Origin: an uncultured Chitinophagaceae bacterium
GTDB lineage: Bacteria > Bacteroidota > Bacteroidia > Chitinophagales > Chitinophagaceae
Direction of reading: 5' to 3'
NCBI GenBank assembly: GCA_937958995.1
Contig: CALGAP010000006.1
Coordinates: forward strand, 136,369-200,368
Length of the DNA stretch: 64,000 nt
The notes below the pieces were generated by a model. The model was not told where the DNA came from. It worked only from the letters and a program-made list of their open reading frames with translations, and made no database searches. A program made the position numbers and the translations under genes. This document shows, piece after piece, positions 33,477 to 43,157 of this stretch (its first letter is position 1; every line of letters begins with the position of its first letter).

Positions 33477-34409
33477 TTACTCTCCATATCCAGTGATGTG
33501 AATCACTTTCTCCTTGTAACGATATATCTTTCCGTTCTCTTTCAAATATTCTTCCTGGCTCTTTTCGTCGGTGAGAATTTTATCGAGATACTCTTTAATT
33601 TTTTCCCGCCTGATCGTTACGCCTTTTCCATAACTAATCGCTTCCTCGATGTAACCCGGCAGCAGCGCCTCCAGCTGATCATAAAACAAATTGGTGCCCG
33701 CGTAAATATCGCAGCCCAAAATCCGGTCGCCCGTCATACATACAATACCCGTAACGGTGCTGTCCCCATTTTTAAATTCTTCCATGAAAAAATCGTGGTA
33801 CTCCTGCATCAGCGGCGCAAACTTTTTATCCTGCCTGCGCGCCGCAAACGAAAGTGTAGGCGAATGGATGCCGTTGTACTGCAGGTGATTAAAGATTTCG
33901 CGCCATACCGCCACCTGGTTCGACGACTGGTTCAGCACCTTGCGCAGTGCGGGCGTGGCATAACTCAGGTACGAGAATTTTTTCTCTTTCTTACTCCATC
34001 TCCCCTCTTCCACGCACATTACGGGCACATATTGATCTGATGATGATGGCAGCAGAATGGTATCTTTCGTGATCATGCGGTCTTGCCTGCCGCCGAGTAT
34101 CACTTCACCCGAGCCGATGAATATAGCCTTATCAGAATTATTGTTGATGCGCAGCCAATGCACATTTTCCGTTGATGCCGTGCCCCGCTCGCTCACTACA
34201 GCATATCCCCGCTTTATTGCATTGCTTAGAGAAATGATTTCTGGTTGTAAACGGCCATCGCCCGGACCCTTGAAACGGATGGGAATAATTTTAAGATTCT
34301 TGTAAGTGATTGCCGAATCATAATCCACCTGCAGGTATTGGTAGGTCAACTGGGCCGTCACCACATTCCCTGTCAGCAGAAACAGCACTATCAGCAGGTT
34401 TTTCGGCAT
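33477..34409 (-). CDS. ARPP-1 / DUF6569 family protein
   Basis: This 310-residue secreted protein has a signal peptide (about 1-19, ending VVTAQ). A conserved core includes NLKIIPIRFKG, then NNSDKAIFIGSGEVILGGRQDRMITKD, then YVPVMCVEEGRW. This matches the ARPP-1 domain (ARG and rhodanese-phosphatase-associated protein, DUF6569). The function of the family is not established. The Cys in MCVEEGRW and the Arg/Asp in GGRQDRM look strictly placed and could be functional. It is the first gene of a likely pair with the deacetylase and is divergent from gltX. Confidence 0.75.
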   Translation of the reverse strand: MPKNLLIVLFLLTGNVVTAQLTYQYLQVDYDSAITYKNLKIIPIRFKGPGDGRLQPEIISLSNAIKRGYAVVSERGTASTENVHWLRINNNSDKAIFIGSGEVILGGRQDRMITKDTILLPSSSDQYVPVMCVEEGRWSKKEKKFSYLSYATPALRKVLNQSSNQVAVWREIFNHLQYNGIHSPTLSFAARRQDKKFAPLMQEYHDFFMEEFKNGDSTVTGIVCMTGDRILGCDIYAGTNLFYDQLEALLPGYIEEAISYGKGVTIRREKIKEYLDKILTDEKSQEEYLKENGKIYRYKEKVIHITGYGE

Positions 34410-34458
34410 AGATTTATAACGTTAGACCCACGAAATTAGTGTTTTATCCCTGCCCCCT

Positions 34459-34466
34459 TATCTTTG
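34459..34466 (+). promoter_or_regulatory. -7 box of gltX
   Basis: TATCTTTG matches TAnnTTTG exactly and ends only four bases before the gltX ATG. Transcription would start at or next to the start codon, implying a leaderless or nearly leaderless mRNA. Confidence 0.5.
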
Positions 34467-34470
34467 CGCC

Positions 34471-36000
34471 ATGCCAGGAAAAGTAAGAGTACGATTTGCG
34501 CCGAGTCCCACAGGCGGATTGCACCTGGGTGGCGTAAGGACTGTTTTATATAACTACCTGTTTGCCCGCCAGCACGGGGGCGATTTCATTTTGCGTATCG
34601 AAGATACCGATCAGAGCCGGTTTGTGCCGGGTGCTGAAGAATACATAGTAAACTGCCTGCAATGGTGCGGCCTGCAACCCGATGAAAGTCCGCAAAAAGG
34701 GGGGCCTTACGGTCCTTACCGCCAGAGCGAGCGCAAAGCGTTGTACCGCCAGTATGCCGAACAACTGGTACAGGCAGGAAAAGCATATTATGCATTTGAC
34801 ACGCCTGCCGAACTGGAAGCCATGCGCGAGCAATACAAAACGCCGGAAAATCAATCGCCGCAATACGATCACCGCCTGCGCATGAAAATGCGCAACTCGC
34901 TTACCTTGTCGCCCGCAGAAACAAAACGATTGCTCGACGAAGACACGCCGCACGTGATTCGCATACTGATGCCCGAAAATGAAGAGGTGAAATTCACCGA
35001 CATGATTCGCGGCGAAGTAAATTTCAACACCAGTACTGTTGATGATAAAGTGTTGCTGAAAGCCGATGGTATGCCCACCTATCATCTTGCCGTGGTGGTG
35101 GACGATTACCTGATGAAAATTACGCACGCCTTCCGCGGCGAAGAATGGCTGCCCAGCGCGCCGGTGCATATTTTGTTATGGAAATACCTGGGTTGGGAAA
35201 ATGACATGCCGCAATGGGCACACCTGCCATTGATACTAAAACCCGATGCCAATGGCAAACTCAGCAAGCGCGATGGCGACCGCCTGGGCTTTCCCGTGTT
35301 TGCCATGAACTGGACTGACCCGCGCACCAACGAATTCACTAAAGGTTTTCGTGAAATCGGCTTTTTGCCGCAGGCATTTGTCAATATGCTGGCACTGCTG
35401 GGCTGGAATGATGGCACCGACCAGGAGATCTTTACCCTGGAAGAACTGGTTCAAAAATTCTCCATCGACCGCGTTCACAAAGGAGGCGCCAGGTTTGATT
35501 ACGAAAAAGCGAAATGGTTCAACCACGAATGGATCAAGCGAATGGATGCAGCGGCGCTACTGCCTGAAGTAAAAAATTTTATACCGAAAAAAGATATCGA
35601 CGAAGACTATTTACTGAAGGTTATCGCTTTGATAAAAGACCGCTGCACATTGCTGACAGAATTTTGGGATCAGTCGAAATTCTTTTTTGGCACGCCGGAG
35701 CAGGTTGACCTGGATGCCATCAGGCCAAAATGGAATGCTGCTAAAGAAGAATTTTTCAAATTAGTAATTGAAAAATTCAAATCTGTTTCTTCATGGAATG
35801 AGCCCGGGCTTGAAACCATGTTTAAGAAGCTTGCTTCCGAAAAAAATATCAAACCCGGCGAAGTGTTGTTACCCTTGCGCATCATGCTGGTTGGCGGCAA
35901 GTTTGGCCCGGGCGTATTTGCCATCGCCGAATTGATAGGTGAAAAAGAAACAGTGGCAAGAATCGAACGTGTATTAAGCGGGCTTCAACAGGCTTCCTGA
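34471..36000 (+). CDS. gltX: Glutamate--tRNA ligase
   Basis: This 509-residue class I synthetase has the HIGH-like motif APSPTGGLHLGG (residues about 9-20) and the KMSKS-like KLSKRDG near residue 267. It also contains the Glu-specific FRGEEWLPSAPVHILL region and a C-terminal anticodon-binding helical domain. It charges tRNA-Glu, and also tRNA-Gln if an amidotransferase is present. It is followed by a B12-binding domain gene after 53 bases, probably in one transcript. Confidence 0.96.
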   Translation: MPGKVRVRFAPSPTGGLHLGGVRTVLYNYLFARQHGGDFILRIEDTDQSRFVPGAEEYIVNCLQWCGLQPDESPQKGGPYGPYRQSERKALYRQYAEQLVQAGKAYYAFDTPAELEAMREQYKTPENQSPQYDHRLRMKMRNSLTLSPAETKRLLDEDTPHVIRILMPENEEVKFTDMIRGEVNFNTSTVDDKVLLKADGMPTYHLAVVVDDYLMKITHAFRGEEWLPSAPVHILLWKYLGWENDMPQWAHLPLILKPDANGKLSKRDGDRLGFPVFAMNWTDPRTNEFTKGFREIGFLPQAFVNMLALLGWNDGTDQEIFTLEELVQKFSIDRVHKGGARFDYEKAKWFNHEWIKRMDAAALLPEVKNFIPKKDIDEDYLLKVIALIKDRCTLLTEFWDQSKFFFGTPEQVDLDAIRPKWNAAKEEFFKLVIEKFKSVSSWNEPGLETMFKKLASEKNIKPGEVLLPLRIMLVGGKFGPGVFAIAELIGEKETVARIERVLSGLQQAS

Positions 36001-36053
36001 TACTGATTTATATTGCTTTACTTACATTTACACCCTTACCATAATTTTTAGAT

Positions 36054-36470
36054 ATGGCAATTGCAAACCGCCCCATTCGCGTACTGGTAGCAAAAGTTGG
36101 TCTCGATGGTCACGACCGCGGCGCCAAAGTAATTGCCACTGCGCTGCGCGATGCGGGTATGGAAGTGATCTATACTGGTCTGAGGCAGACCCCTGAAATG
36201 GTGGTGAATGCCGCGCTGCAGGAAGACGTAGACGCTATCGGCATCAGCATTTTATCGGGTGCGCACATGACCGTATTCCCCAAGGTGATTGAACTGATGA
36301 AAGAAAAGAAAATAGATGATGTGCTCCTTACAGGCGGGGGCATTATTCCAGAAGATGATATGAAGCAGCTGCAGGCCATGGGCGTGGGAAAATTATTTGC
36401 ACCCGGCACATCTACCGGCGAAATCGCGCACTACATCAGCGAATGGGTAAAAACGCATCGAAATTTCTGA
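36054..36470 (+). CDS. Stand-alone cobalamin-binding domain protein (methylmalonyl-CoA mutase C-terminal type)
   Basis: This 138-residue protein consists only of a B12-binding Rossmann-like domain. It has the DGHDRG motif (D-x-H-x-x-G, base-off cobalamin ligand His) near residues 19-24, SILSGAH near 65, and [10 protein letters not shown] near 93. This matches the C-terminal domain or small subunit of methylmalonyl- or isobutyryl-CoA-type mutases. The large subunit is not in the window. It is followed after 16 bases by an enoyl-CoA hydratase, and methylmalonyl-CoA epimerase is encoded at 60762, consistent with a propionate/branched-chain acyl-CoA pathway. Confidence 0.88.
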   Translation: MAIANRPIRVLVAKVGLDGHDRGAKVIATALRDAGMEVIYTGLRQTPEMVVNAALQEDVDAIGISILSGAHMTVFPKVIELMKEKKIDDVLLTGGGIIPEDDMKQLQAMGVGKLFAPGTSTGEIAHYISEWVKTHRNF

Positions 36471-36486
36471 ATATAAATCGCAGGTC

Positions 36487-37263
36487 ATGTCATACCAAAC
36501 CATTTTAACTGAACTCAACAACGGCATTTTCACCATAACCATCAACCGCCCCGACAAACTGAACGCATTGAATAAAGTGGTGCTGGAAGAACTGAATGAA
36601 GTGATCGATACCGTAAACGGCGACACGAAGATTCGTTCGGCCATCATCACCGGCGCCGGACCCAAAGCATTTGTAGCAGGAGCCGATATCAGCGAATTTC
36701 TTGGTCTAACCAATGGAGAGGGAATGGATCTTAGCCGCAAGGGACAATATATTTTCTCCAAAATCGAAACATCTTCCAAACCCATCATTGCCGCGGTAAA
36801 CGGTTTTGCGCTGGGTGGCGGTTGCGAGCTGGCGATGGCTTGTCATTTCCGCGTAGCGGCCGACAATGCGAAATTCGGCCAGCCCGAAGTGAATCTCGGT
36901 CTTATACCAGGTTATGGAGGCACGCAGAGGCTGGCTCAACTCATCGGTAAGGGCCGCGCGCTGGAACTGCTGATGAGCGGGGGAATGATAGATGCGAATA
37001 CTGCCTTGCAATATGGATTGGTAAACTACGTGGTGCCTGCGGCGGAGTTGATGGGTAAAACCATATCGTTGCTGGAAGTGATTAACACTAAAGCGCCGCT
37101 TGCTGTGGCGGGTTGCATTCGCGCGGTGAATGCGTTATATGAGGGGCACAATGGATATAATGTGGAGGTGGAGATATTTGGTGAATGTTTTGCTACAGAG
37201 GACATGAAGGAGGGTGCGACGGCGTTCCTGGAAAAGAGAAAGGCGAACTTTAAGGGAAAGTGA
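36487..37263 (+). CDS. Enoyl-CoA hydratase/isomerase family protein
   Basis: This is a 258-residue crotonase-fold enzyme. The oxyanion-hole segments are AFVAGADISEF (about 59-69) and ALGGGCELAMACH (about 104-116). The catalytic Glu positions are in GCELAM and GQPEVNLGLIPGYGGTQRL. This pattern fits 3-hydroxybutyryl-CoA dehydratase or enoyl-CoA hydratase. It probably shares a transcript with the B12-binding protein upstream, suggesting acyl-CoA degradation. It converges on the cytochrome/LRR gene, with a repeat-rich hairpin between. Confidence 0.9.
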   Translation: MSYQTILTELNNGIFTITINRPDKLNALNKVVLEELNEVIDTVNGDTKIRSAIITGAGPKAFVAGADISEFLGLTNGEGMDLSRKGQYIFSKIETSSKPIIAAVNGFALGGGCELAMACHFRVAADNAKFGQPEVNLGLIPGYGGTQRLAQLIGKGRALELLMSGGMIDANTALQYGLVNYVVPAAELMGKTISLLEVINTKAPLAVAGCIRAVNALYEGHNGYNVEVEIFGECFATEDMKEGATAFLEKRKANFKGK

Positions 37264-37265
37264 AG

Positions 37266-37341
37266 TGTTCGCGCCAAAGCGCTAAGTCTCAAAGTAAGTT
37301 ATGTGAAGTTGCCCTTGTGCCCTGGCGCCTTATCGCGAACA
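37266..37341. repeat. Inverted repeat between convergent genes
   Basis: TGTTCGCG (37266-37273) and CGCGAACA (37334-37341) are perfect inverted arms enclosing CCAAAGCGCTAAGTCTCAAAG-like sequence. A related TTTGCGCCTTGGCGTGCAAA hairpin sits at 27210-27229. It may terminate both flanking genes or be a mobile intergenic repeat. Confidence 0.4.
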
Positions 37342-38748
37342 TTACTTCTTCGGAACATACTTCACCTCCGTAGTATCACTCTCCAAAATCGGCACTTCAT
37401 AGCCACCGCTATCTATATGCGCTTTGGGAAACAACTGCTGCAGCGCAGGATAATCAGATTTTGAAACATGGGTTTGATATAAGTAAACAGATTGCAGCTT
37501 CTGTAGATCTTTCAACTGCTGGACCCCACTGGCGGTGACCCTTGTTCCTACAAGATTTAAATACCGCAGGTCTTTCAATGATTTCAGCGACGACAGCCCG
37601 GCATCAGTAATGCGCGTATGTTCAAGTTGCAATCGCATCAGCCGGTTGAGCTCGCCTACCACTGCCATGCCCGAATCTCCAACCTTTGTGCCGCCGAGTT
37701 TCAACCATATCAATTGCATTTTCAGCGGCAGCAACAATTGCATATCTGCGTCGGAAAAATGATGGGCTGTCACGAAATTAGCCACCAGGTAATGGCTGTT
37801 TTGCGCCACAGGCAAAACCACCACGCCCTTCGCGCGCAATTTTTGCACCGCTTCTTTATTGGCCTTATCAACCGGTTCTTGCGGAATTTCAGCCTGCAGC
37901 ATCACTTCTTCGGGTTCGCTCTCTAAAGCGAGCAGCAGTGGCTTTATTTTTTCCGGTTGCTCCAGGTCTTTAACTTTCTTATCGAAAGGCGCTCCGCTGT
38001 TGATCCACCAGTGTAGTAAGACGATGTCATTTTCGGTAGGTTGTGGTTTTTCTTTGGGTGGCATATGGTCTTCGTCTTCTCGTGGGAGCAAGAGTCGCCT
38101 GATCATTTCACTTTCTTCCGCCCTGCCCGCAATAATGACTTCACCATTCTTGCCGCCTTTCATCAGCAACTCGGGTTTGTCCATTTGCAGACCGCCTTTT
38201 TTCTTATTTGCGTTGTGGCAACTGTAGCATTTCGATTGCAGCAGCGGTTGCACCACATCTTGATACACCATCGCTTCCTGCACGTTGGGCAAAGGTTTTC
38301 TTACATACACCTCATCATTTTCTGCGAACAAAGATTTTGTGAGATAGCCGGAGCCATGCGTAAGCGTTCCTCCCAAATGACCAGTAATGGCCAGGAGCAC
38401 GCACAATAAAATGCCCATCGGCAGATGCCAGCGCTGGTACATGCCGCGCATATGCCCGAGATATAATAATGCAGAAGTGACTGCTACCGAAATACCCATC
38501 CACAAATGCCATCCGGCAAGATCCTTATCGTAATCATCACTTATACTCAACATATACCCGGTGATGCAGGCCAGTAAAGCGCTGATCATCCCCAGCAATA
38601 GGGAAATACTGATGGCCTTGCGCATCCCTTCCGTTTTTTCTTTTCGCGCTGCCCACATCAATACCACGCTCAATAACAATATGCCTATCGGCAAATGCAC
38701 CACCACCGGGTGCCAGTGACCGATAAATTCCTTAATGGCTATATTCAT
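37342..38748 (-). CDS. Membrane c-type cytochrome protein: DUF2231, planctomycete-type cytochrome and leucine-rich repeats
   Basis: This 468-residue protein has four to five N-terminal membrane helices (DUF2231, starting GHWHPVVVHLPIGILLLSV). A haem-binding CYSCH near residue 180 sits in a PSCyt1-type domain ending DHMPPKEKPQP. The C-terminal 190 residues contain leucine-rich repeat-like units (LKSLKDLRYLNLVGTRVTASGVQQLKDL). It is the last of three linked genes with the DUF1501 and DUF1553 proteins. It is probably an inner-membrane cytochrome taking electrons from their reaction, although the substrate is unknown. Confidence 0.85.
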   Translation of the reverse strand: MNIAIKEFIGHWHPVVVHLPIGILLLSVVLMWAARKEKTEGMRKAISISLLLGMISALLACITGYMLSISDDYDKDLAGWHLWMGISVAVTSALLYLGHMRGMYQRWHLPMGILLCVLLAITGHLGGTLTHGSGYLTKSLFAENDEVYVRKPLPNVQEAMVYQDVVQPLLQSKCYSCHNANKKKGGLQMDKPELLMKGGKNGEVIIAGRAEESEMIRRLLLPREDEDHMPPKEKPQPTENDIVLLHWWINSGAPFDKKVKDLEQPEKIKPLLLALESEPEEVMLQAEIPQEPVDKANKEAVQKLRAKGVVVLPVAQNSHYLVANFVTAHHFSDADMQLLLPLKMQLIWLKLGGTKVGDSGMAVVGELNRLMRLQLEHTRITDAGLSSLKSLKDLRYLNLVGTRVTASGVQQLKDLQKLQSVYLYQTHVSKSDYPALQQLFPKAHIDSGGYEVPILESDTTEVKYVPKK

Positions 38749-38869
38749 TCTCTTTCGTTCTCCTTTTTCGCTTAGCTATATCTTTTTCTCAATAAATGCA
38801 TCATGTGTACAGTGATGGTTCACTGATCGGCCAGCGCCTTTCGCGTGTACGCCCACGAGAAAACCTGTT

Positions 38870-40375
38870 TCAAGATTGTATTTCGGTGATTGGTCGTCCA
38901 GCCACGTCGGTGAGCCTGAATGGCCGTCCCTGGAACTGGTAAGTGAATTGTTCGTGATCGAATCCCAGTTGATTCAGTATGGTAGCCTGTATGTCCCAGG
39001 CGGAGACTTTACCACTAATGGCGCTGTAACCAATTTCGTCGGTCTCGCCATAGCTGGCGCCTTTCCTGATGCCGCCGCCCGCCATCCACATGGTAAATGC
39101 TTCTACGTGGTGGTCGCGGCCTTTGAACGGGTTTTGTTTTCCTTCACGGTTTTCCATCATGGGTGTGCGACCAAATTCACCGCCCCATACCACCAACGTT
39201 TCTTCGAGCAGGCCGCGTTGTTTCAGATCGAGTATCAGCGCCGTCATGGCTTTATCCACCTGCCGGCATTTGTTAATGAAGCCATAGTCGATCGCCAGGT
39301 TGGGATCGGTGCCATGACTATCCCATCCCCAGTCGAACAATTGCACAAAGCGCACGCCTTTTTCTACGAGCTTCCTGGCAAGTAATACATTGTTGGCAAA
39401 ACAAGCCTTGCCCGATTTGGTACCATACATAGCATGTATATAGTCGGGCTCGTCGTTGATGTTCATCACCTCGGGCACTGATATCTGCATGCGGTAAGCC
39501 ATTTCGTATTGGGCTATGCGGGAAAGAATTTCCGGATCGCCGTACTCGGCGTATTGAAGCCGGTTTACTTCGTTGATGGCATCAATAGAAGCTTTGCGCA
39601 GATCGCGGCTCATACCTTCGGGATCGAAGATGAACAACACGGGATCGCCCTCGCTGCGACATTGTACACCTTGATACACTGATGGCAGAAAGCCACTGCC
39701 CCAGACACTTTTGCCGGCATCGGGATTTTTACCACCCGACGTAAGTACCACAAAACCGGGCAGGTTTTGATTTTCAGAACCCAGTCCATAAGTTATCCAC
39801 GAACCGATGCTGGGCCTGCCCAAACGCGGCGAGCCGGTATGCATCAGCAACTGCGCAGGTGCGTGGTTGAATTGATCGGTGGTAACGGCTTTCAGAAAAC
39901 TCACTTCATCAGCTATGGTGGCGAAATGCGGAAGATGATCAGAGACCCAGGCGCCCGATTGTCCGCGCCGCCTGAACACCGCCTGCGGACCGAGCATCTT
40001 GGGCACGCCGCGTATAAATGCAAATCGTTTTCCTTCGAGCAATGACTGCGGACAGTCGAGCCCGTCGAGTTTCATGAGCTCCGGTTTATAATCAAACAAC
40101 TCGAGTTGCGAGGGGGCGCCAGCCATATGCAGGTAGATCACTGCGCGCGCCTTGCCGGGGAAGGGAGGCAGTTTGGGCGCTAAAGGATTGGCCGCATCAA
40201 AAACCTGGTTCGCGCTGCTGCTGTTACTGCCGCAACTGCCAATTAATGATCCGAGTGCCAGCGCACCGAGACCCATGGCGCTTTCGCGTAAAAAATGCCG
40301 GCGGGTATAGTAGCCCAGCGCAGACCGTTTGGCCTCCTCAGCAAGACGGTCGTTATGTAACTCTTTTTGTGTCAT
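38870..40375 (-). CDS. DUF1501 domain-containing protein with Tat-type signal
   Basis: This 501-residue protein starts with a twin-arginine-like segment (YTRRHFLRESAMG, about residues 22-34), a hydrophobic stretch, and a possible lipobox (LIGSCG). The remainder matches DUF1501, a sulfatase/phosphatase-superfamily-like family with WDSHG and VVWGGEFGRTP. DUF1501 proteins are nearly always encoded with DUF1549/DUF1553 cytochromes, as here (one base after its partner). Their biochemical activity is not established. Tat export suggests folding or cofactor insertion in the cytoplasm before transport. Confidence 0.88.
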   Translation of the reverse strand: MTQKELHNDRLAEEAKRSALGYYTRRHFLRESAMGLGALALGSLIGSCGSNSSSANQVFDAANPLAPKLPPFPGKARAVIYLHMAGAPSQLELFDYKPELMKLDGLDCPQSLLEGKRFAFIRGVPKMLGPQAVFRRRGQSGAWVSDHLPHFATIADEVSFLKAVTTDQFNHAPAQLLMHTGSPRLGRPSIGSWITYGLGSENQNLPGFVVLTSGGKNPDAGKSVWGSGFLPSVYQGVQCRSEGDPVLFIFDPEGMSRDLRKASIDAINEVNRLQYAEYGDPEILSRIAQYEMAYRMQISVPEVMNINDEPDYIHAMYGTKSGKACFANNVLLARKLVEKGVRFVQLFDWGWDSHGTDPNLAIDYGFINKCRQVDKAMTALILDLKQRGLLEETLVVWGGEFGRTPMMENREGKQNPFKGRDHHVEAFTMWMAGGGIRKGASYGETDEIGYSAISGKVSAWDIQATILNQLGFDHEQFTYQFQGRPFRLTDVAGRPITEIQS

Positions 40376-40376
40376 T

Positions 40377-43103
40377 TTAATTCTTAGTGATCAGTTCATC
40401 GAGATTCAACAGGGCATTGGCCACCACCACCATCGCTGCCGACTCGGGATGGTTGCGCTTGCCCGTGATGCCCACCATTTCGCAAGTTTTGTCTTTATCT
40501 TTTTTGAAATGCACCAACGATTCATTGTACAATTTCATCATGGCCTGCACCAATTGCGGGGAGGCGGCTTTATAAGTAGCCCGCTGGTATCCCCACGCAA
40601 TCTGTTCTTCCGCTGTCTTTGCATTATCCTGCATCAGCCAGGCAAAGACGCGCGCCATCTCTATGTATGATTCATCGTTTAGCGTTACCAGGGCCTGCAG
40701 AGGTGTGTTTGTCCTGATACGGCGTGAGGTACACACTTCACGCACGGGCACATCAAACGTAAGCATAGCCGGGTATGCTGCTGTCCGTTTCCAATATGTA
40801 TACACAGCCCGGCGGTATTTATCGTCACCTTTACTGATCACCCAGTCTTTCCCACTCCAGGGCGAGAGCCAGATGCCTTTGGGCTGATAGGGAAATACGC
40901 TGGGACCTTTCATTGTAGTACTCAGCAGACCGCTGATCCATAGTGCCTGGTCGCGTACCTGCTCGGCGGATAGTCGTACCCGTGATCCACGTGCATACCA
41001 TTTGTTATTGGGATCTTTCTCGAGCAGTTCTGGTGTCACTTTTGAATCCTGCCGGTAGGTAGCTGAGAGCACAATTTCTTTGATCAGTCTTTTTATACTC
41101 CAGTTATATTCATTCATAAACTGGTAGCTCAGATAATCGAGCAGTTCAGCATGCGAGGGAGTGGAACCCTGTGTACCCATGTCTTCCAGGGTTTCTACCA
41201 GTCCATTCCCGAATATTTGCTCCCATATCCTGTTCACCATGGTTCTTGCCACCAGCGGATTTTTTTTGTCTGTGAGCCACATGGCAAGTCCCAAACGATT
41301 ACGCGGTGCATTGGCTGGCAGTGGCAACAATGATTTCGGAACATCGGCCTGCACTTCGTCATCTTTTACCAGCCAGTTGCCGCGCTCAAAAATTTGCGTG
41401 CTGCGACGCATGCCCTCGGGATTCTCCATCATGATGGGCGTGGTAGGTACGCGCTTTTGCAAAAGCTCCCAGTAGGTGTTATAAGTTTTTTCAAACCCCG
41501 GTTTATCCTTGCCCGGAAATTTTTCAGTGAAATGAAACCAATCGAACACCACGCCATTCTCATCCATCGTCTTCAGGTTCGGGTTGCTGTAAGTGATATA
41601 TATATCGTGCATACCCGATTGTTTGGGAAAATCAATCTGCCTGAGCCGGAATCCGGTTTTGTCGCCGTCATGAATGGTTTGCACTACCGGGCCCGTTGCA
41701 CTATCAAGATGAAGTTTCCATACACCGCCGGGCCTGTTGCCCGAGTAATGCACTACCAATTGATCTACATCCTGCAGGTAAACATTTTTCAATCGCGCGG
41801 TGCTATGGTTGCGCATCACCAGCCATTTGGTGTCCATCAGCTCGGCGTTTACAAAACTGTCGGCTGTGAGCGAGTGGATGGAAGGTTCCCAGGTTTTGAG
41901 AAAGCGATTCCATTTCTTAGCCTTTTCTTCTCCTTCATTTTTCCTCAACCATTCTGTTACCGCTTCCAGCTGCTGCTGCGATTCTTCATCGTAATGACGC
42001 AGTAAGGGATATTCTTCATCAGTATCGTCATCGCGTGTGTTGTTGAAGAAGGCCATGAATTTATAATACTCCTCGTGCTTAAACGGATCGTAAGGATGGC
42101 TATGACATTGCACGCAGGAGAATGTAGTGCCCATCAGCGCTTCCCAGGTGGTGTTCACCCGATCAATTACTGCAGCTACCCTGAATTCTTCGTTATCAGT
42201 ACCGCCCTCATCGTTGGTCATGGTATTGCGGTGAAATGCTGTGGCGATGAGCTGTTCGTCAGTAGCGTTTGGCAACAGATCGCCGGCAATCTGTTCAACA
42301 AGAAAGCGGTCGTAAGGCATATCGCTGTTAAACGCATCGATCAACCAGTCGCGGTAACGCCATATTTCGCGGCTGTCGTCGCGTTCATAGCCTTTGGTAT
42401 CGGCATAGCGCGCCAGGTCGAGCCACATGGCAGTCCATTTTTCACCGTAATGCGGAGAAGCCAGCAGTGAATCAACCAGTGCTTCATAGCTTATTGGATT
42501 TTCGGATGACAAATATTCTTTCGTAAGCGATTCAGCAGCGGGCAGGCCGATAATATCAAGCGCCGCGCGGCGCAGCAATACATTTTTCGGCGCTTCGGGC
42601 GAAGGTTTCAGATCCTGCTCTTCTAATTTTTCATTTATAAAATGATCAACGGAAGTTTTTGCCCATTTACCTGCTGCACCAGGCACCTTTACTTGCTTAA
42701 CCGGTTGGTAAGCCCAGTGTTCACCCCATTGCGCGCCTTGTTTTATCCATCTTCTCAATATGCTGATCTCTTCATCGCTCAGGCGTTCGTGTTTGTATGG
42801 CATGCGCTCTTCGGGATCGTCGTGGGTAATGCGGCGCATCAGCTCGCTGGCGCCGGGATCGCCGGGAACAATGGCAGGCTTGCCCGATTCGGTATTGGCC
42901 AGCGCCTCTTCACGAAACAACACACTAAATCCACCCTGCTTTTTTACACCGCCATGACAGGAAATGCATTTTTTGTTGAGAATGGGTTTTACCTGCGTGC
43001 TGAAATCAACTGCATTGTTGCTGGTGCTGTAAGTGAATATCGCAACTGCACCTGCCAGGAGAAAAATGGTAAGAAATATTTTCTTGTTTCGCAGGAACCT
43101 CAT
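40377..43103 (-). CDS. PSCyt1-DUF1549-DUF1553 domain protein (planctomycete-type cytochrome c)
   Basis: This 908-residue secreted or anchored protein has an N-terminal helix (about 9-25). The PSCyt1 domain has a haem CISCHGG motif (about 48-54) and distal ERMPYKHERLS. A DUF1549 (PSCyt2) region (about 150-360) contains CVQCHSHPYDP, a second haem site. A carbohydrate-binding-like insert (about 400-520) is followed by the DUF1553 (PSD1) domain to the end (LALVTLNDESYIEMARV-like core). It is the first gene of the three-gene cytochrome cluster. It may oxidise a sugar or sugar derivative; the adjacent fucosidase supports but does not prove this. Confidence 0.9.
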   Translation of the reverse strand: MRFLRNKKIFLTIFLLAGAVAIFTYSTSNNAVDFSTQVKPILNKKCISCHGGVKKQGGFSVLFREEALANTESGKPAIVPGDPGASELMRRITHDDPEERMPYKHERLSDEEISILRRWIKQGAQWGEHWAYQPVKQVKVPGAAGKWAKTSVDHFINEKLEEQDLKPSPEAPKNVLLRRAALDIIGLPAAESLTKEYLSSENPISYEALVDSLLASPHYGEKWTAMWLDLARYADTKGYERDDSREIWRYRDWLIDAFNSDMPYDRFLVEQIAGDLLPNATDEQLIATAFHRNTMTNDEGGTDNEEFRVAAVIDRVNTTWEALMGTTFSCVQCHSHPYDPFKHEEYYKFMAFFNNTRDDDTDEEYPLLRHYDEESQQQLEAVTEWLRKNEGEEKAKKWNRFLKTWEPSIHSLTADSFVNAELMDTKWLVMRNHSTARLKNVYLQDVDQLVVHYSGNRPGGVWKLHLDSATGPVVQTIHDGDKTGFRLRQIDFPKQSGMHDIYITYSNPNLKTMDENGVVFDWFHFTEKFPGKDKPGFEKTYNTYWELLQKRVPTTPIMMENPEGMRRSTQIFERGNWLVKDDEVQADVPKSLLPLPANAPRNRLGLAMWLTDKKNPLVARTMVNRIWEQIFGNGLVETLEDMGTQGSTPSHAELLDYLSYQFMNEYNWSIKRLIKEIVLSATYRQDSKVTPELLEKDPNNKWYARGSRVRLSAEQVRDQALWISGLLSTTMKGPSVFPYQPKGIWLSPWSGKDWVISKGDDKYRRAVYTYWKRTAAYPAMLTFDVPVREVCTSRRIRTNTPLQALVTLNDESYIEMARVFAWLMQDNAKTAEEQIAWGYQRATYKAASPQLVQAMMKLYNESLVHFKKDKDKTCEMVGITGKRNHPESAAMVVVANALLNLDELITKN

Positions 43104-43157
43104 GGCATCAATCGTTGCTTGTTTTAAAGTTACTGAAATTCACGGTACCCTCATAGC

